From DASUPK01 sp035456265 (GTDB lineage: Bacteria; Actinomycetota; Thermoleophilia; Solirubrobacterales; 70-9), in contig DATIDP010000066.1 in NCBI GenBank assembly GCA_035456265.1, positions 1 through 13,014 of the forward strand: a DNA stretch of 13,014 nt. The letters run 5' to 3'. Position 1 is the stretch's first letter, and each line of letters starts with the position of its first letter. Shown here in pieces: positions 1 through 8,623 of this stretch. Both the position numbers and the translations under genes were made by a program. Below the pieces are notes generated by a model. It was not told the origin of the DNA. It ran no database searches and saw only the letters and a list, made by a program, of their open reading frames with translations.

Positions 1-749
1 TCATCCAGGACGGCGAGCGTGTGACCCAGCACATCGAGGTGGTGATTGGGGTTCTGGATGACTCCGCGGAGCGCCTCGAGCTCGGGAAGCACCACCGCCG
101 TCAGGGCGAGCTCGTCCATCAGCTCCAGGCCCCGCAGCGGCCGCGGCCCGGCGACGATCCCGCGCAGCTCCGCGAACTGGCGCTCTCCGGCCGGGTCCGC
201 CGCCCGCGCGGCGCTTGCCCGGGCCAGCTCGGCGGTGCCCTGGTCGATGGCGAGGTCGTGCCCGGCCGCGAGCCGCGGCGCTCGCAGCAGCCGGATGGGG
301 TCGTCCCGGAAGGCTTCCTCGGATGCGGCGCGGAGGCGGCGCGCCTCCGCGTCCGCCACGCCGCCCGTCGGGTCGATCAACTCGCCACCCGTGAGCGGCC
401 TCGCGACCGCGTTCACCGTGAAGTCGCGAGCCCGCAGGTCGTCCTCGATCGTCTCCGCCCGAAGGGCGACCACGTCGACGTGCCAGCCGTCCGTGGACGC
501 GATCGCGCGCCAGGTCGCGTGCTCCTCGGAAAGCTGGAAGGCGCTTCCGCCCGCCACCTTCGCGATCGCCCGGGCGGCGGCCTGCTCCTGCCCGCGCTCG
601 ACCGCGAGATCGGCGCCGGAGACCTCTTCGCCGAGCAGCGCATCGCGAATCGCGCCCCCGACGATCCACGCTGGGCCCTGCTCCTCGAGGGCCGTGCGGG
701 CGGCGGCTATGGACGGCGCCCGATCGAGCGCTTCGAGATCGGAGCTCAT
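1..749 (-). CDS. CCA tRNA nucleotidyltransferase / poly(A) polymerase family protein, 3'-truncated by window edge
   Basis: The 249 visible residues read as a class II nucleotidyltransferase head domain, the family that adds CCA to tRNA 3' ends or adds poly(A). Visible landmarks are the nucleotide-binding loop GGAIRD (residues 31-36), a possible third metal carboxylate D92 in HVDVVALRAE, the RDFTVNA motif (108-114), FRDDPIRLLRAPR (147-159), a degenerate ERxxxEL (189-195), and the beginning of an HD-type domain (NPNHHLDVLGHTL, 233-245). The paired catalytic Asp motif (usually DxD) reads GAD at 45-47, so its first Asp is replaced by Gly. The ATG start overlaps the alr stop as ATGA, which supports both the start and co-transcription as the last visible gene of the minus-strand run. 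The C-terminal part, including most of the HD domain, lies outside the window. The family call is firm. Whether it still adds CCA, is a paralogue, or is inactive cannot be decided here. Confidence 0.85.
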   Translation of the reverse strand, partial: MSSDLEALDRAPSIAAARTALEEQGPAWIVGGAIRDALLGEEVSGADLAVERGQEQAAARAIAKVAGGSAFQLSEEHATWRAIASTDGWHVDVVALRAETIEDDLRARDFTVNAVARPLTGGELIDPTGGVADAEARRLRAASEEAFRDDPIRLLRAPRLAAGHDLAIDQGTAELARASAARAADPAGERQFAELRGIVAGPRPLRGLELMDELALTAVVLPELEALRGVIQNPNHHLDVLGHTLAVLD

Positions 750-1870
750 TCGGCGAATTCCCGCGGCACCCTCTGCGAGATCCCGCAGGTCACCTCGTAG
801 TTGATCGTCCCGAGGCGCGCCGCCACCTCCTCAGCCAGGATTCGCTCGGAGCCCTGCTGGCCGATCAGGACCGCCGCCTCGCCCGGCTCGACGTCGGTCT
901 CCGGGCCGAGGTCGATGGTGAGGTTGTCCATGGAGACCGTCCCAACCAGCGAATAGCGGCGACCGGCCACCAGCACCTCCGCGTTGTTGGAGAGCCCGCG
1001 CCTGACGCCGTCGCCGTAGCCGATCGGCAGGACCCCGACCCAGGTGTCCTCGGCCGCACGCCAGGTCCGGCCGTAGCCGGCGCTCGCTCCGCGTTCGAAC
1101 CGCTTCACGTCGGCGACGTACGAGTGAAGCTCGAGCGCCGGTACCAGCCCGTGCTCGGCCGGGTCGCGATGGAAGGGGTCGAGACCGTAGATCGCGATCC
1201 CGCAGCGGACCATGTCGAAGTGCGCGTCGGGCTCGCGGAGCGTCGCCGCGCTGTTGGCGGTGTGGGTCGTGCAGCGCGGAGCGATCTCCCGGACCGCATC
1301 GGCGACGGGACGGAAGGCGGCCAGCTGCTCCGTGAGGAAGTCATCGCCGCGCTCATCGGCCGTGGCGAAGTGGGTCCAAACGCCGGCGATCTCCAGATGG
1401 GGGTCGGAGGTGCAGTTCCGCGCCACCTCCAGCAGCAGGTCGCGGTCCCGCTCGCCGAGCCTCCCCATGCCGCTGTCGAGCTTCAGGTGCACCCGAGCGG
1501 GGCGCCCCCGGTCGGCGCCGAGCCGCGAGCAGAGCTGCCGGAAGCCCTCGCGCCAGAGCGCCACGTCGGCGTCGGATGCGAGAGCGGTGTTGAGCTCCTC
1601 CTCGGTGAGGGCCCCCATGACGAACAGGGGCACGTCGGGGAAGTGGAGGCGGAGCTCGGCGGCCTCGGCCGCCGCCGCCACCGCCAGGCGCGTCGCACCT
1701 CCCCGCAGCGCCGCGGCCGCGCAGGCGGCCGCACCGTGGCCGTAGCCGTTGGCCTTGACCACCGCGCAGAGCTCGGTCCCCTCTCCGGCCCGCTCCTTCA
1801 GCAGCCGGCAATTGCGCTCGACGGCCCCGACGTCGACGACCGCCCGCGCGCGGCCTTCCCACTCGGCCAT
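746..1870 (-). CDS. alr: alanine racemase
   Basis: PLP-dependent cytosolic racemase that interconverts L- and D-alanine, supplying D-Ala for the peptidoglycan stem peptide. The 374-residue length is normal for the family. The PLP-anchoring lysine is K39 in VVKANGYGHG, the second catalytic residue is Y266 in ASAGYGRTW, and LDSGMGRLG (131-139), PIGYGDG (282-288) and SMDN (313-316) are further family signatures. The ATG lies one nucleotide after the stop of the NAD(P)HX-repair gene, with only a weak GAG in front of it, so translational coupling is likely. At its 3' end it overlaps the tRNA nucleotidyltransferase-like gene by 4 nt (ATGA). Its place downstream of acpS and nnr is the usual actinobacterial arrangement and groups it with the other cell-wall precursor genes of this run. 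No key residue is missing. Confidence 0.97.
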   Translation of the reverse strand: MAEWEGRARAVVDVGAVERNCRLLKERAGEGTELCAVVKANGYGHGAAACAAAALRGGATRLAVAAAAEAAELRLHFPDVPLFVMGALTEEELNTALASDADVALWREGFRQLCSRLGADRGRPARVHLKLDSGMGRLGERDRDLLLEVARNCTSDPHLEIAGVWTHFATADERGDDFLTEQLAAFRPVADAVREIAPRCTTHTANSAATLREPDAHFDMVRCGIAIYGLDPFHRDPAEHGLVPALELHSYVADVKRFERGASAGYGRTWRAAEDTWVGVLPIGYGDGVRRGLSNNAEVLVAGRRYSLVGTVSMDNLTIDLGPETDVEPGEAAVLIGQQGSERILAEEVAARLGTINYEVTCGISQRVPREFAE

Positions 1871-1871
1871 C

Positions 1872-3380
1872 TCAGTAAGCGAGCCCCTCGTGCATCGCGT
1901 CGATCACATCCCCCGCGATCACGGAGTCGTGCCCCACGCGTTCGCCGGCGGCGACCCCCGCGCGAGAGTGTGCGAGCACGGCGGCGCATGTGGCGGCGAA
2001 GGGTTCCAGGCCCCTCGCGATCAGAGCCGCGATCACACCGGTCAGGACATCGCCCGTGCCGGCCGTGGCCAGCTGCGGGCTCGAGACGATGTTGACCGCG
2101 ACCCGGTCGCCGTCGGTCACGATCGAGTCGTCGCCCTTGAGCAGGACGATCCCCCCACTCCGCTCGGCCGCCTCGCGGGCGCTCTCCAGGCGCTGCGCCT
2201 TGATCTCGGCCGAGTCGCGGTCGAGCAGGCGCCCCATCTCGCCCTCGTGCGGAGTCAGGACGAGAGGCGCCTCGCGGTCGGCCAGGGTCTCGATCCGCCC
2301 CGCGTGGGCATTGAGCCCGTCGGCATCGAGCACGAGCGGTGCCCTGATCCGCCGCGTCAGCTCGCGCGCCAGGCGCTGGGTCCCCTGTTCCCGGCCCATT
2401 CCCGAGCCCAGCACGACGCAGGCCGCCCGTTCCGTGGCGCCGAGAATCTGCTCGGAGGCAGCCGGTCGCAAGCGGCCGTCGCGACTCGCGCAGCCCAGCG
2501 ACATCACCTCGGTCAGCTTGATCTCGAAGATCGACTCCAGGTCCGCCGGGACGGCGACCGTCGCGTAGCCGCCGCCGCTCCGGATCGCACCGAGGGCCGA
2601 CAGGCAGACGGCGCCGGTCAGGCCGCGGGAGCCTCCGACGACCACCACCTGTCCCGAGGTGAACTTCGTCGATCCCGCTGCGCGGTGCGGAGCCAGCTTC
2701 AGCACCGCCGAGGAGATCAGGCCGGCGGTCGCCTCGACGGGCGCCCCGTCGGGAATGCCGATCGGCGCCACCCGCAGCTCGCCCGTGTGGTCCTTTCCCG
2801 GCGCGACCCAGTGGCCCAGCTTGGGCGCGTGGAACGTGACCGTGCGGTCGGCTCGGACCGCCTTGCCCTCGACCTCTCCGGTCGACGCGTTCACTCCAGA
2901 TGCGATGTCGGTCGCCACGACCCGCGCATCGGCGTCGTTGATCGCGTCGATTGCCGAGCCCGCCGGATCGCGGGGGGCTCCGGCGAAGCCGGTTCCGAAG
3001 ATCGCGTCGACGATCACACCCGCGCTCTCGAGGGCGCCCGGAAGCTCGCCCACGCCCACGTGGCGCGCCCCGTCGAAGCGCTCGAGGTTGGCGCGCGCAT
3101 CCTCGGAGAGCTGATCGCCCGGTGCGAGCAGCAGCGCGTCGACCTCGAAGCCCAGCTCGCGCAGCGCTCTGGCCGCGACCAGGCCGTCGCCCCCGTTGTT
3201 CCCCTTGCCGCAGACGACCGCGATCCTGCTCGCGCCGCCCCCCTCGGCCGCGGCCTCCGCGACCGCACGACCGGCGGTCTCCATCAGCTGCAGCGAGGGG
3301 ACGTTCTGCCGGTTGATCGCCCAACCATCGGTCGCGCGCATCTCTTCCGCGTCCAGACAGGGCTCGAGCCAATCCTCCAT
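1872..3380 (-). CDS. nnrD: bifunctional NAD(P)H-hydrate epimerase / ADP-dependent (S)-NAD(P)H-hydrate dehydratase
   Basis: Cofactor-repair enzyme. The N-terminal YjeF_N domain (about 1-225) epimerises damaged NAD(P)HX, and the C-terminal ribokinase-like domain (about 235-500) dehydrates the S form back to NAD(P)H using ADP. The N domain shows GKGNNGGDG (58-66), VDAIFGTG (124-131) and DIASGVNASTG (158-168), where the usual Pro of DIPSG is Ala but the Asp is kept. The C domain shows VVVGGSRGLTGA (246-257), LDADGLNA (351-358), TPHEGE (376-381), LLKG (413-416) and the catalytic ATAGTGD (438-444). The usual NPTGNPGMA-like stretch before GTGD is divergent here (NIVSSPQLA). The 502-residue length fits a two-domain fusion. 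The start places the conserved EEMRATD motif about 11 residues in, as in relatives; no Shine-Dalgarno precedes it. It lies 35 nt after acpS and 1 nt before alr. Some databases call the fused gene nnr. Confidence 0.95.
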   Translation of the reverse strand: MEDWLEPCLDAEEMRATDGWAINRQNVPSLQLMETAGRAVAEAAAEGGGASRIAVVCGKGNNGGDGLVAARALRELGFEVDALLLAPGDQLSEDARANLERFDGARHVGVGELPGALESAGVIVDAIFGTGFAGAPRDPAGSAIDAINDADARVVATDIASGVNASTGEVEGKAVRADRTVTFHAPKLGHWVAPGKDHTGELRVAPIGIPDGAPVEATAGLISSAVLKLAPHRAAGSTKFTSGQVVVVGGSRGLTGAVCLSALGAIRSGGGYATVAVPADLESIFEIKLTEVMSLGCASRDGRLRPAASEQILGATERAACVVLGSGMGREQGTQRLARELTRRIRAPLVLDADGLNAHAGRIETLADREAPLVLTPHEGEMGRLLDRDSAEIKAQRLESAREAAERSGGIVLLKGDDSIVTDGDRVAVNIVSSPQLATAGTGDVLTGVIAALIARGLEPFAATCAAVLAHSRAGVAAGERVGHDSVIAGDVIDAMHEGLAY

Positions 3381-3415
3381 AACCGCGCCAGACTACCCGC
3401 GGTTCGGCGCGCGCC

Positions 3416-3760
3416 CTAAGCGGCGATCGCGACCGCGGCGGCTGATTCCCTCGAGTGGGTCAGCGAGATCGCGATCTCGGTGTCGCCGGCGAGCTCGGCG
3501 GCGCGCCCGTGCAGCTGCAGAGCCGGCGGCTCGCCGCTCACCACCTCGATGTCCCTTGGCGGCACGCCCTGCCCCAGCGCCTTGATCACGGCCTCCTTCG
3601 CCGCGAAGCGCGCGGCCAGGTGGCGGCCCGGACGGGCGCGCTCGCGAGAGTAGGCCAGCTCGCCGGGAGTGAAGAGCCGCTCGGCCAGGCGAGGCCGGCG
3701 CTCCAGCGCTCGCTCGACGCGCTCGATTTCGATCAGATCGATGCCGACCGCGAGCGCCAC
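3416..3760 (-). CDS. acpS: holo-[acyl-carrier-protein] synthase
   Basis: Transfers 4'-phosphopantetheine from coenzyme A to the conserved serine of acyl carrier protein, activating fatty-acid synthesis in the cytosol. The 114-residue product is the normal size for AcpS. The N-terminal motif GIDLIEIERV carries the Mg-binding D8. The second signature, ARFAAKEAVIKALGQG (50-65), holds E56 and the CoA-binding lysines. ISLTHSRESAAAVAIA (98-113) is the typical C-terminal strand. The frame stays open far upstream, but family similarity begins only at the GTG (VALAVGIDLIE), so I start there. This GTG is 5 nt after the TAG stop of the lipoprotein gene, with a weak GUAGGG in front. The gene lies between the lipoprotein and nnrD, and acpS-nnr-alr is a recurrent actinobacterial trio. 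Confidence 0.95.
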   Translation of the reverse strand: MALAVGIDLIEIERVERALERRPRLAERLFTPGELAYSRERARPGRHLAARFAAKEAVIKALGQGVPPRDIEVVSGEPPALQLHGRAAELAGDTEIAISLTHSRESAAAVAIAA

Positions 3761-3765
3761 GGGCC

Positions 3766-5319
3766 CTACTTGAGGCCGACGACCGCCTTCAGCTCGGCCT
3801 GGTCGTTCTTCGTGCCGGAGCCGCTGACCAGGTAGCTGAGCGCGTCGATGTAGGGCTTCGCCTGGGCGTAACCGGGATCGGACTTGGCGCCCTGCGCCTC
3901 TGCGAGCCGGAGGACCTTCGGGAGATCGAGGAAGAGGTCGGTGCCGAGGTCGGAGACCTGCCCCTTTGCGGAGGAGAAGGTCGGCGAATCGCCCAGCGTC
4001 TGCCTCGGCGCGAGGGATCGCGCCGCGGAGTTCGCGCCGTACCCGATGACGATCTTGTCGCCCTGTTGGGCGAACTCGACCGGCTGCGGGGTCTGCGTCG
4101 GGTCGTTGATCCGGAAGCCGGTGCCACCGCCGTCGAGCTGCAGCGGCTTCGTCGTCCCCTGGCTTCCGAGCTGGACCAGGGTCTGCAGCTGGCTCAGGAG
4201 CCGCCCGGTGAGGTCCGGATCCTTGGTCTGGATGACGAGCGCGCCGTTCAGGGTGTTCTCGCTCTCGCCGCGCACGTAGACCACTGCGTCCCCCAGGGCG
4301 TTCGTCAGCTGGTCGATCGAGGCACCGGTCGCCTGCTCCACCTGCGCGATTCCCTGCTCGATGTTCGGCACGCCCTGCTCCTTGAGCTGATCGATCGTGC
4401 GCTTCGCCGCGTCGCCGAGGTTGCCCAGGCCCAGCGCGAGCCACGAGTCCGCGGGCACGTCGCCGATCAGCGAGCTCTCCGGGGTCTCGACGCCGTTGTC
4501 GCCTCCGATGAACTGCAGATCGAGGGTGTCCGCCGAGGCCGTCAGGGCGCCGGCGACCGGCTTCTCGAGCGAATTGCCCGCGCTCTTCTCGATGGCGGCC
4601 TGGGTCTGCTGGTCGATCTGGGCCGGCCCGAGCGCGTCGATCAGGGTCTTCGGGACCGTGTAGAAGGTCCCGAGGCGGGAGCTCGGCAGCTGGTCGAGGG
4701 AGTCCTTGAAGTCGCCGTTGTCGCCGAGTGAATCTCCCTTCTCGGCGTCGACCGCCCCCTTGAACCCCTCGACGTCCCCCGTCACCAGGAAGTCGCCGAC
4801 GGTCCCGAAGACCGTGGTCGGGTCATCCGGCTCCGCCTGGTAGCTGGCGCCGTTGTAGGTCTGCGGAGCCGGGCTGGTCGCGGTCGCGCCCGAGACCTTG
4901 CGGGCGAAGGCGAGCGCGGCACCGGGGTTGGTCGTCTCGATCACCGCGGCGCCCTTCTGGGCGTTGTCGGTGAGGTCGGTGAAGAAGAATCCGGCCTGCT
5001 CGCCCAGCCACGGGGCGACGTCCCGCTCGTAGTTGAACGGATGGCCGCCTGCCTTCGCCTGGCCCTCGATCAGCGAGACGATCTTGCCGCCCGGGTCGGG
5101 AGTGTCGAGCACCTTGCCCAGGGCGGCGTTGGCGTCCGTCCGGACCTGTCCCGTCGGCTCCACGGTGCCGTCGACGTAGAGCGCGGCCCCCGCGGGGACG
5201 GCCGTGGCCGGCCCGACGTCGACGTCGCCGCCGGCGCCACCACCGCCGCAGCCGGCGATCAGCGCCGCCGGCGCGGCGACGCATGCGACCAGCAGTGTGG
5301 AGATCCACCGGCGCCTCAC
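3766..5319 (-). CDS. DUF3352-like predicted lipoprotein
   Basis: A 517-residue protein with a classical bacterial lipoprotein signal: basic MRRRW, a hydrophobic stretch (about 6-22) and the lipobox IAGC with the modified cysteine at C24, followed by a Gly-rich linker. It should be anchored to the outer face of the membrane. The mature part starts with AVPAGAALYVDGTVEP and carries many Ala/Gly/Asp-rich segments and repeated hydrophobic 'VGDFLVTGD / YTVPKTLIDALG / LALGLGNLGDA' units. This resembles the DUF3352 family, for which I know no established function. The start is a GTG 17 nt after the glmS stop; an ATG 11 nt further upstream is out of frame and closes after four codons. No Shine-Dalgarno is visible. 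It sits between glmS and acpS and ends 5 nt before the acpS start, so it is probably co-transcribed with the cell-envelope precursor genes. A role at the cell surface is plausible but unproven. Confidence 0.8.
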   Translation of the reverse strand: MRRRWISTLLVACVAAPAALIAGCGGGGAGGDVDVGPATAVPAGAALYVDGTVEPTGQVRTDANAALGKVLDTPDPGGKIVSLIEGQAKAGGHPFNYERDVAPWLGEQAGFFFTDLTDNAQKGAAVIETTNPGAALAFARKVSGATATSPAPQTYNGASYQAEPDDPTTVFGTVGDFLVTGDVEGFKGAVDAEKGDSLGDNGDFKDSLDQLPSSRLGTFYTVPKTLIDALGPAQIDQQTQAAIEKSAGNSLEKPVAGALTASADTLDLQFIGGDNGVETPESSLIGDVPADSWLALGLGNLGDAAKRTIDQLKEQGVPNIEQGIAQVEQATGASIDQLTNALGDAVVYVRGESENTLNGALVIQTKDPDLTGRLLSQLQTLVQLGSQGTTKPLQLDGGGTGFRINDPTQTPQPVEFAQQGDKIVIGYGANSAARSLAPRQTLGDSPTFSSAKGQVSDLGTDLFLDLPKVLRLAEAQGAKSDPGYAQAKPYIDALSYLVSGSGTKNDQAELKAVVGLK

Positions 5320-5336
5320 GAGCGCGGCATCCTAGA

Positions 5337-7199
<1,863 letters not shown>

Positions 7200-7300
7200 A
7201 TGAGGCGCTACAGGGTAGTGCTAGACGGCGTCGCCATAAAGCCGCGGCTGCAAGCGGCCGCCCCGCACAACCGCTCGGGGCTGCGCCCCTCGCTCACCTT
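7200..7300 (-). other. glmM-glmS intergenic region with GC-rich inverted repeats
   Basis: This is the only sizeable gap inside the minus-strand gene run. It holds a 5-bp GC stem with a 3-nt loop (7277-7289, GGGGC/GCCCC), a second inverted pair (7241-7245 with 7254-7258, GCCGC/GCGGC), and an imperfect palindrome next to the glmS start (7205-7221, GCGCTAC/GTAGTGC with one mismatch). None is followed by a U-tract, so an intrinsic terminator is unlikely. The region could carry a promoter or a post-transcriptional control element for glmS. The inverted repeats are seen directly; any function is inference. Confidence 0.4.
7212..7240 (-). promoter_or_regulatory. possible internal promoter for glmS
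   Basis: On the minus strand TTTATG (7240-7235) and TACCCT (7217-7212) are separated by exactly 17 nt. Each matches the sigma70-type consensus at only three of six positions, but the TAnnnT pattern of the -10 is kept. Transcription would begin near 7205, leaving a leader of about 5 nt before the glmS ATG, which agrees with the absence of a Shine-Dalgarno. The match is weak and GC-rich DNA yields such hits by chance. Confidence 0.25.
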
Positions 7301-8611
7301 TCAGCGGCCCAGCAGCCGCTTGGCCAGATCGACCAGGCGGCTGGTGATCTTCAGGCACTCCTCCTCATCGGGCGCCTCGACCATGACGCGCAGGAGCGGC
7401 TCGGTGCCGGAGGCCCTGACCAGAACCCGGCCGCGCCCCTCGAGTCTCTCGTTCTCCTCCTCCACCGCGCTCCACAGCCCTTCGGCCCCGTCGATCGCGC
7501 CGCGGTCCGCGACCCGGACATTCTCGAGCTTCTGTGGCAGGCGCTTGAACGGCTCGGTGTCCTCCAGCCGGCGCCCGGCCAGCGCCCGCAGCACCAGCAG
7601 CGAGGCCGCGATGCCGTCCCCGGTAGGAGTGAAGTCGGTCCAGACGATGTGCCCGGACTGCTCGCCGCCGAGGGTCCAGTCGCGCTCGCGAAGAGCCTCG
7701 ATCACGTAGCGATCGCCGACCTTCGTCTGCGCGACCTCGATGCCGGCCCCCTCCATCTCGGTCATGAAGCCGTAGTTGGTCATCACGGTCACCGCGACGC
7801 CGCCCTCGAGCTCCCCGCGCTTCCGCAGGTCCTTCGCGATCAGCGCCATCAGGTCGTCGCCGTCATGGAGCTCCCCGGTCCCGTCGACGGCGAGCATCCG
7901 ATCCCCGTCGCCGTCGTAGGCGAAGCCGATCTGGGCCCCGGACGATCTGACCAGCTCGATCAGGCCGTCGGGGTGCGTGGAGCCGCAGTCAGCGTTGATG
8001 TTCCGGCCGTCCGGCTCCGTGGCGGTCAGCGCCAGCTCGGCTCCGAGGACCCCGAAGATCACCGGAGCCGCGCGGTGGGTCGCGCCGTTTCCGCAGTCGA
8101 GCGCGATTCGCAACCCGGAGAGGTCGAGCTCGAAGGCGGTGCGCAGCTCGCGGATGTAGTCATCGAAGGCTCCCTCGAGCTGGCGGACACTCCCGACCTC
8201 CGCCCCGGTCCGTTCCTCCAGCCGAGCCTCGATGGCGGCCTCCGCGTCGTCGTCGAGCTTGATCCCGTCCGAGTCGAAGAACTTGATCCCGTTGTCGGAG
8301 TAGGGGTTGTGGGAGGCGGAGACGACCCCGGCGAGGTCGAACCGCAGGCGGCGCGCGAGCACGGAGGCGGCCGGTGTCGGCAGCACGCCGCCGAGCATGG
8401 CGTCACCGCCGCCGGCGGCGACGCCGGCCGCGAGCGCCTCCTCCAGCATGGGGCCGGACTCGCGCGTGTCGCGGACGATCAGGACCTGCGGGCGCTCGGC
8501 CTCAGCCTGCAGCGCGGCCGCGCGGCCGAGCCGCACGGCCAGATCCGGCGTGAGCACTTCCCCGACGGGCCCACGGACGCCATCGGTCCCGAAGAGCTTT
8601 CTCTCCGCCAC
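7301..8611 (-). CDS. glmM: phosphoglucosamine mutase
   Basis: Converts glucosamine-6-phosphate to glucosamine-1-phosphate, the step after GlmS in UDP-GlcNAc synthesis. The 436-residue alpha-D-phosphohexomutase fold is complete. The N-terminal KLFGTDGVRG is typical of GlmM. The phosphorylated serine is S100 in SASHNPYSDNG. The Mg loop is DGDGDR (233-238), the sugar-specificity loop is GGEQSGH (315-321), and the phosphate-binding loop is RASGTEPLLRVM (399-410). The start is a GTG decoding as MAERKLFGTD, which gives the normal short N terminus. Only a GAG abutting the start resembles a ribosome site. It follows rpsI by 12 nt and is separated from glmS by a 101-nt gap. The rpsI-glmM-glmS order couples ribosome and wall-precursor genes, as in other actinobacteria. 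Confidence 0.97.
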   Translation of the reverse strand: MAERKLFGTDGVRGPVGEVLTPDLAVRLGRAAALQAEAERPQVLIVRDTRESGPMLEEALAAGVAAGGGDAMLGGVLPTPAASVLARRLRFDLAGVVSASHNPYSDNGIKFFDSDGIKLDDDAEAAIEARLEERTGAEVGSVRQLEGAFDDYIRELRTAFELDLSGLRIALDCGNGATHRAAPVIFGVLGAELALTATEPDGRNINADCGSTHPDGLIELVRSSGAQIGFAYDGDGDRMLAVDGTGELHDGDDLMALIAKDLRKRGELEGGVAVTVMTNYGFMTEMEGAGIEVAQTKVGDRYVIEALRERDWTLGGEQSGHIVWTDFTPTGDGIAASLLVLRALAGRRLEDTEPFKRLPQKLENVRVADRGAIDGAEGLWSAVEEENERLEGRGRVLVRASGTEPLLRVMVEAPDEEECLKITSRLVDLAKRLLGR

Positions 8612-8623
8612 CTCGGGCGGACG

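Noticed and set aside
1749..3419. Long open frame on the plus strand opposite nnrD and the start of alr
   Set aside because: It lies antisense to a gene with clear YjeF_N and YjeF_C motifs; its product is Arg/Ala/Pro-rich with no recognisable domain, as expected for antisense frames in high-GC DNA.
3761..4444. Upstream extension of the acpS frame giving a 342-residue product
   Set aside because: The added N-terminal 228 residues are Arg/Gly/Pro-rich and run through the lipoprotein coding sequence in another frame; AcpS similarity starts only at the GTG at 3760, giving the normal 114-residue size.
7277..7289. Rho-independent terminator between glmM and glmS
   Set aside because: The 5-bp GC stem is short and no U-tract follows on the minus strand.
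7200..7300. glmS ribozyme upstream of glmS
   Set aside because: The gap is short and very GC-rich, I recognise none of the conserved ribozyme core, and the known ribozymes occur mainly in Firmicutes.
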